Assembly: GCA_910578215.1 (NCBI GenBank)
Contig: CAJTPH010000019.1
Coordinates: forward strand, 1 to 52,772
Length of the DNA stretch: 52,772 bases
Source of the DNA: an uncultured Acetatifactor sp.
GTDB lineage: Bacteria; Bacillota; Clostridia; Lachnospirales; Lachnospiraceae
Reading direction: 5' to 3'
Shown: in pieces, positions 8,751 to 16,842 of the stretch
How the letters are laid out: each line of letters begins with the position of its first letter
How positions within the stretch are numbered: the first letter of the stretch is position 1
Position numbers and translations under genes: made by a program
The notes under the pieces: generated by a model
Database searches by the model: none
Told to the model about the DNA's origin: nothing
Seen by the model: only the letters and a program-made list of their open reading frames with translations

Positions 8751-8779
8751 AGTATACCACTAAACATTAAAAATCACAA
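8751..8779 (-). promoter_or_regulatory. SigA promoter of the 38-residue peptide gene
   Basis: On the minus strand: TTGTGA (8774-8779), 17-bp spacer, TATACT (8751-8756). It lies about 30 bases upstream of the peptide start codon. Confidence 0.7.
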
Positions 8780-8955
8780 CAGTAAAAATGCAGTAAAAAA
8801 ATTTTTGTACTTACCGGGTCTTCGCGTTTGGAAATCAGTCTGCTTTGCGCCTGCCGCATGTGTGCATGACACCTTGCAGCTCTGCCCCGGGGCAGTCTGA
8901 TTCATGTGTTGACGGATTTTGGACATACTGTAAAAAAACGAATGGGGTGAAGACA

Positions 8956-9243
8956 ATGGACCACAAGGTATATGAATATGAATCCCTAATTTATGAAGCA
9001 GGGGAGAAAGGCGGCGCATACGTGGTTTTTCCTTACGATATCAGGAAGGAGTTCGGGCGGGGCCGGGTGAAGGTACATGCCACGTTTGACGGAGAGGAGT
9101 ATGACGGCAGCATTGTGAATATGGGCGTAAAGAATGCGGACGGAAGCGTCTGTTATATTATAGGCGTGCGGAAGGATATCCGCGCGCGGATAGGCAAGCA
9201 GCCGGGGGACAGTGTCCGGGTGACTGTCAGGGAACGGGAGTAA
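8956..9243 (+). CDS. DUF1905 domain protein
   Basis: A 95-residue protein matching the DUF1905 pattern: GGAYVVFPYDIRKEFG at the start and a C-terminal GVRKDIRARIGKQPGD segment, which suggests a small beta-barrel similar to AbrB-type folds. Molecular function is unknown. The ATG at 8956 is chosen over longer in-frame starts because GGGGTGA stands just before it and the upstream residues are low quality. It starts a three-gene run of small uncharacterised proteins. Confidence 0.8.
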   Translation: MDHKVYEYESLIYEAGEKGGAYVVFPYDIRKEFGRGRVKVHATFDGEEYDGSIVNMGVKNADGSVCYIIGVRKDIRARIGKQPGDSVRVTVRERE

Positions 9244-9258
9244 GGGAGGAAGCGGAAT

Positions 9259-9669
9259 ATGTGGACATGTCCGAAGTGCGGGCGCTCTTTTAAAAGGCAG
9301 GGGCAGGATCATTACTGCGGGAAAGCGCCGGAAACCATAGACGAATATATTGCGGCACAGCCGGAGGGTGTCCGGCAGTACCTCAGGGCCGTGCGGGAGG
9401 CGGTCCGCGAGGCTCTGCCCGAGGCGGAGGAAAGGATTGCATGGAGCATGCCGACCTTTTGGAAGAAGCATAATATCATTCATTTTGCAGGATTTAAAAA
9501 TCATGCCGGTCTGTATCCGGGACCGGAGGCGGTTCTGGAGTTTGCCGGCCGTCTTGAGGGGTATAAGACCAGTAAGGGGACAATACAGCTGCCATACGGC
9601 AGGCCGGTTCCCGTTGAATTGATCTCCGATATTGCAAAGTGGTGTTACGAGACGGGGAATCATCCCTGA
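9259..9669 (+). CDS. DUF1801 (YdhG-like) protein with N-terminal zinc-ribbon-like motif
   Basis: A 136-residue protein. Residues 1-20 carry CPKC ... HYCG, a possible metal-binding knuckle. The rest is a DUF1801 domain with the typical WSMPTFWKK and HAGLYPGPEAV segments and a C-terminal IAKWCYE. The function of the family is unknown; its fold is related to frataxin/YdhG-like proteins. It follows the DUF1905 gene by 15 bases with a GGGAGGA site, and DUF1905 and DUF1801 domains are often found together, which supports a shared function. Confidence 0.82.
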   Translation: MWTCPKCGRSFKRQGQDHYCGKAPETIDEYIAAQPEGVRQYLRAVREAVREALPEAEERIAWSMPTFWKKHNIIHFAGFKNHAGLYPGPEAVLEFAGRLEGYKTSKGTIQLPYGRPVPVELISDIAKWCYETGNHP

Positions 9670-9688
9670 AAATGGAGGAATGTACTTA

Positions 9689-10039
9689 ATGGACAGCGAG
9701 AAAATATATCAAATGGAATTTTCCAGGGTTTACAGCCTTCTTGTCAACAAGGCAGAGAAAAAGGGCAGAACAAGGCAGGAGGTTGACGAGGTTACCCGGT
9801 GGCTTACCGGATACGGTCAGGCGGAGCTGGAGCGTATGCTGGAAACCCCGGTGACTTATGGGGATTTCTTCCGGAATGCCCCGCAGCTGAATGAAAACAG
9901 AAAGCTTATTAAGGGCGTGGTCTGCGGCGTGAGGGTGGAAGATATCAAAGAACCTCTGATGCAGGAGATACGTTATCTGGATAAGCTGGTTGACGAGCTT
10001 GCCAGAGGAAAAGCCATGGATAAGATATTGCGCAGATAA
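9689..10039 (+). CDS. DUF2200 family protein
   Basis: A 116-residue protein with the DUF2200 signature: KIYQMEFSRVYSLLVNKAEK near the start, EVTRWLTGY in the middle and DPLMQEIRYLDKLVDEL-like sequence at the end. It is soluble, with no signal peptide or membrane segment. The function of the family is unknown. The start at 9689 has GGAGGA at 9674-9679; the upstream in-frame ATGs lie within or next to the previous gene and lack a site. Last gene of the trio. Confidence 0.83.
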   Translation: MDSEKIYQMEFSRVYSLLVNKAEKKGRTRQEVDEVTRWLTGYGQAELERMLETPVTYGDFFRNAPQLNENRKLIKGVVCGVRVEDIKEPLMQEIRYLDKLVDELARGKAMDKILRR

Positions 10040-10056
10040 ATGACCCTGGGCATAAT

Positions 10057-10083
10057 GCGGCTCCTGGGTCGGGAGCCGCGTTT
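10057..10083 (+). terminator. Probable terminator after the DUF2200 gene
   Basis: GCGGCTCC (10057-10064) pairs with GGAGCCGC (10072-10079), followed by GTTT only. It lies between convergent genes; the short T run lowers confidence. Confidence 0.55.
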
Positions 10084-10092
10084 CGGGCAATG

Positions 10093-11430
10093 TCAGCCGG
10101 GGGGAGTTTTTCTGTACATCGCAATAAAATATAGTATCTCCGCAACAGCCGTGACAGACCAGGAAAAAATATATAGAAGATACAGTGACTGTATGGTTTG
10201 AAACCAGGCAAAAACCGTGTATATCCAGAGAATACGGAATACGCAGGAGCCCATGATAACGATTACGGTGGGCAGGACGCTTTTGCCGAGTCCTCTGGAC
10301 GCCGCTATGGAACAGTCCATAAAGGCGGACACGGCGTAGGATAACGCCATGATGGACAGGCGGCTTATACCGGCTTCTACAACGGCTTGCTCGTTGGTAA
10401 AGAGGGCAAGGAAGGGATAGCGGAATACATAGATTCCAACACCGATAATCAGGCCGATAAGGAACGAATAGGTAAGGCAGACGGCAAAGCTTTTCAAAAT
10501 GCGCTCTTTTTTCCGGGCGCCCAGGTTTTGTGCGATAAAGCTGGAGCACGCGGTATAAAACGCCGCCATCATATCATACACCAGAGGGTCGGCGTTTGCG
10601 GCGGAGTTGCCCTCCACCATCACGTGATCGAAGGTATTTACGCTGGCCTGTACAAAAAGGTTGGCAATGGCAAACAGCCCGTTCTGAAATGCGGCGGGTA
10701 TGCCGATTCTCAGTATCCGACGCATTTTTTCGGGATACAGCCTTATGCTCCTCATACGCAGTCCAAAGCCCTCCCGGCTCCTGAACAGGACGGCCAGGAT
10801 CAAAATAGCGGAAATATATTGGGAAATGACGCTGGCGGCGGCAACCCCCGCCACATCCCATCTGCATACGATAACAAAAAACAGGTTCAGCAAAACGTTG
10901 ATAATGCCTGAAAACAAAAGATAATACAGCGGACGCCTGGTATCGCCCGCGGCGCTCAATACGGCGTTGCCGAAATTGTACAGTCCCAGCGCAGGCATGC
11001 CCAGCATGTATATGCGCAGATAGAGCACCGCGTCCGAGATCAATTCGCTCTTGGTATGCATTGCCCCGAGAACGGCAGGGGCAAACACAATGCCCAGCGC
11101 CATGATCAGTACGCCCATGGAGAAGCAGAGGAGGACGGAGGTGTGCACGGTCTCCTGCAGGTCCTTATTGTTTTTCGAGCCGATATGGAGCGCGGCCAGC
11201 GCATTGACCCCGCTTGCCAGCCCAATGAGAAGACCGGTAAACAGGGTGACAAGAATGCTGGTAGAGCCTACGGCTCCCAGAGCGATGGGACCTGCGAATT
11301 TGCCCACGACTGCGATATCCGACATATTGAATAACACCTGCAGAATATTGGAAAACATCAGCGGAATGCTGTAGATTAAAACCTTTTTCCATAAAGACCC
11401 GCTGCAAAGATCCATTTTGTACGTTTTCAT
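10093..11430 (-). CDS. MATE family multidrug/toxin exporter
   Basis: A 445-residue integral membrane protein with about 12 helices, in the NorM/DinF-like MATE superfamily. The N-terminal half has SIPLMFSNILQVLFNMSD and VGSTSILVTLF; the second half repeats the pattern from about residue 240 (GIPAAFQNGLFAI). It would export cationic compounds by sodium or proton antiport. The start ATG at 11430 follows AAAGGTG. It stands alone between convergent and divergent neighbours, and no regulator is adjacent. Confidence 0.92.
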   Translation of the reverse strand: MKTYKMDLCSGSLWKKVLIYSIPLMFSNILQVLFNMSDIAVVGKFAGPIALGAVGSTSILVTLFTGLLIGLASGVNALAALHIGSKNNKDLQETVHTSVLLCFSMGVLIMALGIVFAPAVLGAMHTKSELISDAVLYLRIYMLGMPALGLYNFGNAVLSAAGDTRRPLYYLLFSGIINVLLNLFFVIVCRWDVAGVAAASVISQYISAILILAVLFRSREGFGLRMRSIRLYPEKMRRILRIGIPAAFQNGLFAIANLFVQASVNTFDHVMVEGNSAANADPLVYDMMAAFYTACSSFIAQNLGARKKERILKSFAVCLTYSFLIGLIIGVGIYVFRYPFLALFTNEQAVVEAGISRLSIMALSYAVSAFMDCSIAASRGLGKSVLPTVIVIMGSCVFRILWIYTVFAWFQTIQSLYLLYIFSWSVTAVAEILYFIAMYRKTPPG

Positions 11431-11587
11431 AGTGACACCTTTTTATCCGTTTTATTTACGCGGGCAATGAGCAAAGCGAATGCCGCGGGGGTATTTGTCT
11501 GCCTGTAAATGACGATCATACTTATCATACACCCGATTTAAAAAAAGCAAGCCCTGTAAAGGTTTCATTCAGACATCGGAGGAAGGT

Positions 11588-11689
11588 ATGGAGGAAAAAC
11601 AGGGGGCATGCATGCAAAAAAGGGTGGTAAATAACAGGCTGTCATGGAAGTATCTTGAAGAATCCCGGAAAAGCCCGGAAAACCAATGA
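11588..11689 (+). CDS. Possible 33-residue small protein
   Basis: ATG at 11588 preceded by GGAGGA only 4 bases away, encoding a charged soluble peptide (MEEKQGACMQ..., ending in KSPENQ). No family resemblance. The terminator at 11759-11799 would end its transcript. The close ribosome site and lack of a clear promoter make this a tentative call. Confidence 0.3.
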   Translation: MEEKQGACMQKRVVNNRLSWKYLEESRKSPENQ

Positions 11690-11758
11690 TTGTACGGCTC
11701 AATGCGGTGCTTACTACACACTCGCGACAGAGGAGTTTAGCATTGATTGATCACATTA

Positions 11759-11799
11759 CGCCAAAAAGCCGTCCTTGAAAACGGGACGGCTTTTTGGCG
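11759..11799. terminator. Strong bidirectional terminator
   Basis: Perfect 16-bp stem, CGCCAAAAAGCCGTCC (11759-11774) with GGACGGCTTTTTGGCG (11784-11799). It ends the anti-sigma/sigma operon from the right and anything transcribed from the left. Confidence 0.85.
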
Positions 11800-11837
11800 C
11801 GATATGGCTGGGAGCTGATTGTTTTTGTGAGCTATGG

Positions 11838-12587
11838 TTACTTGCCAAGCATATTCAGGATGTAATTTTCAATCTCATCAAGGGTTGCGGCGTCGGATAT
11901 GCTTTCATAAGAGCTTCTGGAAAACACCAAGCCATCTTCGGTTTCAAGAAACGCATACCGCACACCATCTGCAAAACCATAGTCTGCAATATCTTTTAAT
12001 GCCAGTCTTGCTCCATTTTGCTCTCGAATAGATGTATCATCATAAATTATCGGCATAAAAATCCCGGTCATACCTGTCTGCATAGACGAAACTGTTTCGG
12101 CATCTTCTACCCAAAAGCCCTTCATAACAGGACACGGCAATAGAACAGATATGGTATCGCCTGCATTGCAAGAGCCCCGATAGACTGTTTCTACTTCAAT
12201 TTCAGCAATCGCACGATAGTTTTTTTCACCGTTAAAATCAAGCTCAATGTTATTAAGGTTCAATATTCTTCCTTTGAAAATCGCTGTGTTGAAATGCGTG
12301 AACAGTTCTTCTTCTGTGAGAAAAATTAACGAGCTGCTGTCCTGCACAAAAAAAGGATTGCTTGTGTAGTGAGCGGTTACATTACTGGAGTTGTCAGAGA
12401 GTTTTATTTGATTTTGTGCCCGGTCTGCAATAGAAGCAGCCACGGCAATGATGAAAGCAAGGCAGGCAGCAGAAGCAGCCCATTTAATATAACTGTGTTT
12501 TTTGCCGCTTTTTTTGTAGCGGACTGCCTCATCAATATACCTGTTATCAAGTTCACTCATGGCTTCAGAAAATTTCTTCGGATTCAT
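11838..12587 (-). CDS. Anti-sigma-like single-pass membrane protein
   Basis: A 249-residue protein with a soluble N-terminus (about 1-33), one membrane helix (about 35-55) and an extracellular domain. Its start overlaps the stop of the ECF sigma gene by 4 bases, the usual layout of a sigma/anti-sigma pair, so it probably binds the sigma factor and releases it on an envelope signal. No zinc-binding anti-sigma motif (HxxxCxxC) is present in the N-terminus, so the function rests on topology and context. The DNA is visibly more AT-rich than its neighbours. Confidence 0.65.
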   Translation of the reverse strand: MNPKKFSEAMSELDNRYIDEAVRYKKSGKKHSYIKWAASAACLAFIIAVAASIADRAQNQIKLSDNSSNVTAHYTSNPFFVQDSSSLIFLTEEELFTHFNTAIFKGRILNLNNIELDFNGEKNYRAIAEIEVETVYRGSCNAGDTISVLLPCPVMKGFWVEDAETVSSMQTGMTGIFMPIIYDDTSIREQNGARLALKDIADYGFADGVRYAFLETEDGLVFSRSSYESISDAATLDEIENYILNMLGK

Positions 12588-13147
12588 ATAAATACCTCTC
12601 TTTCTGTCAAATATTTTTTCATCTTCTCCCGGATGCGGGTCAGCCGGACGGAGATATTTTTCTCCGTAAGCCCTACGAACTGGGCTATGTCCCTGTAGCT
12701 ATCCGAAAACCAATAGCGGCGCATGAAGATAACGCGGTTTTCGAGAGTTAGCGTATCTAAAAACTCTCCGATGATAAAAGCCAGCTCTTTAGCTTGAATC
12801 TCGACTTCTACTGTACTTGGGGCCGCTATACAGGCTTCGATTTCCTCCATAGCAATCGTGTAATGGCTGTTTCGTTTATCCGCCTCCTTTCTCCAATAAA
12901 GCTTGAGCGAAATGTTCCGAACAATTTTGCAGAGATAAGTCAGCAGCGGATTGGGCCGCGCCGGGGGAATTGCGTTCCATGCTCCTAAATAAGCATCATT
13001 GACGCATTCCTCTGCGTCCTGTCTGTTGTTTACAATGTTGTACGAGAGGCTGTGACAAATTTTCCCGTATTTATTGTTTAGCTCCCGTATAGCCTGTTCC
13101 GAACGCTCGAAAAACATTTCTATGATTTTTTCATCATTTATCATCAT
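12584..13147 (-). CDS. ECF-type RNA polymerase sigma factor
   Basis: A 187-residue extracytoplasmic-function sigma-70 factor. Region 2 is seen around DAEECVNDAYLGAWNAIPP and a region 4 helix-turn-helix around SYRDIAQFVGLTEKNISVRL; region 3 is absent, as in this class. An AAGGGAGG site precedes two adjacent ATG codons (13147 and 13144); the second has better spacing. It is co-transcribed with the membrane protein that follows. Its target genes are not evident. Base composition is lower in G+C than the flanking genes, which may indicate transfer. Confidence 0.88.
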   Translation of the reverse strand: MMINDEKIIEMFFERSEQAIRELNNKYGKICHSLSYNIVNNRQDAEECVNDAYLGAWNAIPPARPNPLLTYLCKIVRNISLKLYWRKEADKRNSHYTIAMEEIEACIAAPSTVEVEIQAKELAFIIGEFLDTLTLENRVIFMRRYWFSDSYRDIAQFVGLTEKNISVRLTRIREKMKKYLTEREVFI

Positions 13148-13484
13148 ACCGCCTCCCTTCCGGCTTCACCTATATACTACGGTTTTAACAGTGGATACTA
13201 CATCAGATCAAAAACTTTTTTAAAAAGCTTATAGCACAAAAGAAATCTTGCCCTGTGTGCATATATTTCCAAAACAGGAACCTTGCAATCATAGCAATGT
13301 AGTTTTCGCTGTTTTATCAATCGTTTCATTTTAGGGATAAGCATATAAAGTAATGTAATAATTTCTAATTTACAATGAAATTATTAATGAAGGACATATT
13401 TAAATGTTTTCTGGTAAGCGTTTTTTTGATTTATACTTGTATTATATATAACCGGTCGTTAAAATGTACTGTTTGAATGATAAA
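13148..13484. other. AT-rich intergenic stretch with inverted repeat
   Basis: This stretch upstream of the sigma gene is AT-rich and has no convincing gene. A 10-bp inverted repeat, TAATAATTTC and GAAATTATTA, occupies 13356-13386 and could be a protein-binding site. Confidence 0.5.
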
Positions 13485-13681
13485 AAAATAATTGCAGCGA
13501 TTATCGGGAGGGATGAGCGGAAAGGAAATCGGCAGGGAAGGAGCAGATCCGCAGCGCCATTGCAGCGGTAGGACTTGATCCGGATGATAAGAAGCATGTG
13601 GGAAGGTATTCCCTGGGTATGAAGCAGCGTTTGGGCATTGCCCAGGCGCTCATGGAGAACCCGGGTGGAGAAGCCGGATAA
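13485..13681 (+). pseudogene. Remnant of an ABC transporter ATPase
   Basis: Translation from 13541 gives a run ending VGRYSLGMKQRLGIAQALMENP, the signature (C-loop) region of ABC-2/BcrA-type ATPases. Just upstream the match continues in another frame (MSGKEIGRE from 13513, IIAA before it), so at least one frameshift is present. The fragment stops at 13681 before any Walker B motif and has no Walker A. It differs in type from the intact MacB-like ATPase at 16142, so it is the relic of another transporter. Confidence 0.75.
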
Positions 13682-13691
13682 CCCCGCCCGG

Positions 13692-13720
13692 TTGACGGCG
13701 GTAGTTTTATATGTTATCTT
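13692..13720 (+). promoter_or_regulatory. SigA promoter for the MacB-type ABC exporter
   Basis: TTGACG (13692-13697), 17-bp spacer, TATCTT (13715-13720), about 130 bases before the first permease gene. Confidence 0.6.
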
Positions 13721-13854
13721 ACACTAAGAGTATTTATGCTTGTTTGAGCTGCGCCGGGCAATCCGGTGAAGCGTCTGCTGAAATCTAAGCGTTCACATAT
13801 TTCATATACAGGGTCAGTCCCACGGAGGAGTTTATTTCAGAAAGGATGGCAAGT

Positions 13855-14946
13855 ATGGCAAAGGCGGTTTTTATACTAAAGAGCATTATATATTTTTTTA
13901 AATCGGAAAAAACGCTGTCGCTTCTCATCCTGCTGGGAATGGTTGTATGTGATACGATTTTCCTTGTCTTTGGCAATGTTTTCTGGTCCGATGCAAGAAG
14001 CAACGAATATGACATATACAAAAATAATGTGGTGACCTTTGAATTTGATTCCTTGGACATAGATCGGTTTCTGGGAATGACGGAGAGCAGGGATTATGTC
14101 ACCTCCACCTTTGTCAGCTGTACGGAGCTTGACGGAGAATGCCTTCCGGTTACCATCTCGGCGTACAGCCCTCCCTTTGACGCTGCCGGGAAAAGAATAA
14201 GAATAGGACATGGGCTGACCGGCGCCGATGCGGAATGTGTGGTGAGTGACCGATACCTGCAGAGGGAGGGTCCCGTTCTTTCAGGAGGCGTGGCAGGCAG
14301 AGAGTTTCGGTTCCTGGGAACCGACTGGACCTGCGCAGGCATGATAGCGCCCAGTATGGCGGACGATTTTGACTTCCTGGTCAATATGGCGGATTTTATA
14401 GTCCGGATTAAAAATCAGGAAAATAAGATCACTGCAGGGTTCAGGTATGAAAACGGGACTTCGCTTTTGGAAATACGTAAATTTGCCGATCTCATAAAAG
14501 AGGAATTCCATGCGGGCTTTGCGTCTGTCCCCTCCAGGACGGTGGGCGTGGGCTTTGGGAAATTTTTGTCGGATATGAGCGAGATGCTGGTTTTGCTGGT
14601 GACAGCTATAATAAACTATATGTTTTTATACCGCTTTCTGCTGCGGAAAAGAATGTATGCCTATGGAATCTTTAAGCTCCAGGGAATGGATAACGGTCTG
14701 GTTTTGGCGGCGCTGTGTGCAGAGCTGCTGCTTTTTCTGGCTGCCGCCTTTTCTCTGAGCCTGCTGCTTTATCTTGGTTGGACAGCGCTGTTGGGGCAGA
14801 TAGGCACGGTCCTGGGGCATGGACCGGAGTTTTTGTTTTCGTTCATTATTATCGGAGCCATCAATCTGTTCTTTTTCGGGCTGGCAGCGGTTAAGCTGGT
14901 CCGCAGCTCCCCGGTGGAGCTGATAAGAGAAAGTGTGGTGGGCTGA
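13855..14946 (+). CDS. ABC transporter permease, FtsX/MacB-like (first)
   Basis: A 363-residue permease with one N-terminal helix (about 20-42), a large extracellular domain (about 45-225) and three C-terminal helices, the MacB/FtsX topology. It ends with SSPVELIRESVVG, the usual coupling-helix end. MacB-type systems move substrates such as peptides or lipoproteins out of the membrane or periplasm side rather than importing them. The ATG at 13855 has AAAGGA at a good distance; an in-frame ATG at 13846 is too close to that site. It is the first gene of a three-gene exporter operon. Confidence 0.82.
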   Translation: MAKAVFILKSIIYFFKSEKTLSLLILLGMVVCDTIFLVFGNVFWSDARSNEYDIYKNNVVTFEFDSLDIDRFLGMTESRDYVTSTFVSCTELDGECLPVTISAYSPPFDAAGKRIRIGHGLTGADAECVVSDRYLQREGPVLSGGVAGREFRFLGTDWTCAGMIAPSMADDFDFLVNMADFIVRIKNQENKITAGFRYENGTSLLEIRKFADLIKEEFHAGFASVPSRTVGVGFGKFLSDMSEMLVLLVTAIINYMFLYRFLLRKRMYAYGIFKLQGMDNGLVLAALCAELLLFLAAAFSLSLLLYLGWTALLGQIGTVLGHGPEFLFSFIIIGAINLFFFGLAAVKLVRSSPVELIRESVVG

Positions 14947-14948
14947 TT

Positions 14949-16145
14949 ATGAAAAAATTATTATTGCTTGGGGCGCAGTTTAGGCTGAACCTTTTGTCCA
15001 ATCTGTTTTTTATTATTCAGTGCGCCCTGGTTCTGCTGCTTGCCAATGCAACCATTTCAGGCATAGTGTATGGGGGATTTGTGGGCAGGTATTATACAAA
15101 CCTTGACAAAGACAGGACATTTTTCCTGTCCTCCGCAGTCAAAAACCATGTGGGGTTTGGCGACTCGGAGGGCTTTTACCGCTTAGTGGAGGATATTTCC
15201 GCAATAAGCGGCGTGAGCGGCGTGGGGTATCAGGTGGAGGAAGCCTTTCTGACGGGCTTAAATCAGGACGTGATCGTCCACGGATTCATTCTGGGAGGGG
15301 ATATGGCGGATATACAGTATCCTTTAAGTCAGGGGCGGTGGTTTGACGGCGCAGGCGCCTGCGGCGGGGAGACGCAGGTTATCCTGGGCGGGGAAATTGC
15401 CCGGCTTTATGAGACGGATGAAAGCATTACCCTGTACCGGCTTTCGGCGGCGGACCAGGGCATGCAGTATGTACCCGTGGAAGCGAGGGTCATTGGAAAA
15501 ATGCGTGCGCCCAGCTTTGCCCTTTCCCTTAATTATGCGTCTACCCAGCCGGAATATACCAATATGTTTGAGCCATACCCAAGTCTTATTCTGACGGATG
15601 ATCTGTCCCTTGTAAGCCGGGAGGACGTCCGGTTCCCGCTGATGTCGCTGCTGGTCTTTGCCGGGCAGGATGCGGATGTGCAGGCGGTGAAGGAGGAGCT
15701 GCGCCGTTATGGGCAGCCCTTTGACTTTCATGAGGTAGACAAGTTTTACGATGCCGCGGTTTCCTTCAGGCTGGCAAACCAGCTGCCGACAACGGGAATT
15801 ATGGTTCTGGGAATTCTGTTCGGAGTGACGGGGATTACCTATCTTGGGGTTTATCAGAACATGAGGGCTATATCTGTCTACCATCTGTGCGGCATGAGCC
15901 GGAGGGGGTGCGCTTACATGAATATGGCTTTAAATGCCGTCATGCTGGCTGCCGCCCTGTCCGTTGCCGTCGTGCTGTATTTTGTCCCGGCGGTACAGGA
16001 GCACTTATTCAGACGCGCCATGTTCGGGGCATATAACCTGCTTTTTTCCGTTGCTTTTATAATTGCTGTCATGGGGATTTCTTTCTTGATAAGCTTTGGC
16101 TTTTCAAAGAAAAGCCCGGTAATGGCGCTCAGGAGGTTTGAATGA
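14949..16145 (+). CDS. ABC transporter permease, FtsX/MacB-like (second)
   Basis: A 398-residue partner permease starting 2 bases after the first. It has the same layout: an N-terminal helix (about 18-42), an extracellular domain, then three helices from about residue 280. It ends with SPVMALRRFE, a common MacB-family ending. The two permeases differ in sequence, so the exporter is heteromeric. The next gene overlaps its stop codon by 4 bases. Confidence 0.85.
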   Translation: MKKLLLLGAQFRLNLLSNLFFIIQCALVLLLANATISGIVYGGFVGRYYTNLDKDRTFFLSSAVKNHVGFGDSEGFYRLVEDISAISGVSGVGYQVEEAFLTGLNQDVIVHGFILGGDMADIQYPLSQGRWFDGAGACGGETQVILGGEIARLYETDESITLYRLSAADQGMQYVPVEARVIGKMRAPSFALSLNYASTQPEYTNMFEPYPSLILTDDLSLVSREDVRFPLMSLLVFAGQDADVQAVKEELRRYGQPFDFHEVDKFYDAAVSFRLANQLPTTGIMVLGILFGVTGITYLGVYQNMRAISVYHLCGMSRRGCAYMNMALNAVMLAAALSVAVVLYFVPAVQEHLFRRAMFGAYNLLFSVAFIIAVMGISFLISFGFSKKSPVMALRRFE

Positions 16146-16810
16146 TGCTGATAGAGTTAAAGGACATTGATAAAATTTACCGGAGCGGGCAGCAGTCCTA
16201 TCAGGCGCTTAGCAAGGTCAGCCTGTCGGTGGAGGAGGGCGAGATGGCGGCCATCCAGGGGAAATCCGGGGCGGGCAAATCCACCCTTCTGCATATTATC
16301 GGGTGTGTCGATGCCTTTGACGGGGGCAGCTATATGCTGGACGGAATCGATGTGGGGAAGCTGAGCGACCGCCGGCTTGCCCTTATCCGCAATCAGAAGA
16401 TGGGCTTCGTCATGCAGGATTTCGCGCTGGTGCCGAAGCTGTCCGTCTATGAAAACATTGCCGTGCCGCTTTACCTGAGCCCCGGAGCCGGTATCGGGAA
16501 GATACGTGACAGAGTGGAAAGGGCGGCCGCAGACGTGGGACTGACCGGTCAGCTAGGCAAGAGGGCAAACCAGCTTTCCGGCGGGCAGAAGCAGAGGGTG
16601 GCCATTGCGCGGGCGGTTGTGAATGAACCGAAAATTATTCTGGCAGACGAGCCCACGGGCGCACTTGACGCGGCTACGGCCCGCGAGATCATCGGGCTTT
16701 TAAGAAAACAGAACGAAAGGGGAATCACGGTCATCATCATTACCCATGACGATTCCGTCGCCGAGTCGTGCGGCAGGATCATCCGAATAAAAGACGGGAA
16801 AATAATATAA
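16142..16810 (+). CDS. ABC transporter ATP-binding protein (LolD/MacB type)
   Basis: A 222-residue ATPase powering the two permeases upstream. Walker A GKSGAGKST (40-48), signature LSGGQKQR, Walker B IILADEPTGALD and the switch His in IITHDD are all present. The LSGGQ and DEPTGALD forms are typical of the LolD/MacB/BceA group. A start at 16142 overlaps the permease stop; a second ATG at 16145 is better spaced from AGGAGGT (16131-16137). The absence of a BceRS-type two-component pair leaves the substrate unknown. Confidence 0.93.
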   Translation: MMLIELKDIDKIYRSGQQSYQALSKVSLSVEEGEMAAIQGKSGAGKSTLLHIIGCVDAFDGGSYMLDGIDVGKLSDRRLALIRNQKMGFVMQDFALVPKLSVYENIAVPLYLSPGAGIGKIRDRVERAAADVGLTGQLGKRANQLSGGQKQRVAIARAVVNEPKIILADEPTGALDAATAREIIGLLRKQNERGITVIIITHDDSVAESCGRIIRIKDGKII

Positions 16811-16842
16811 TATTTAGTGTGTTTTGCTCTTATCCGCGCCCT

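Larger units (their letters stand above)
11431..11837. other. 407-bp intergenic stretch
   Basis: It holds the leader of the MATE gene, a possible 33-codon reading frame at 11588-11689, and a perfect 16-bp stem terminator at 11759-11799. Nothing else recognisable was found. Confidence 0.6.

Noticed and set aside
8882..8895. CTGCCCCGGGGCAG palindrome as terminator
   Set aside because: There is no T run and no gene ending beside it; it may be chance or a weak hairpin.
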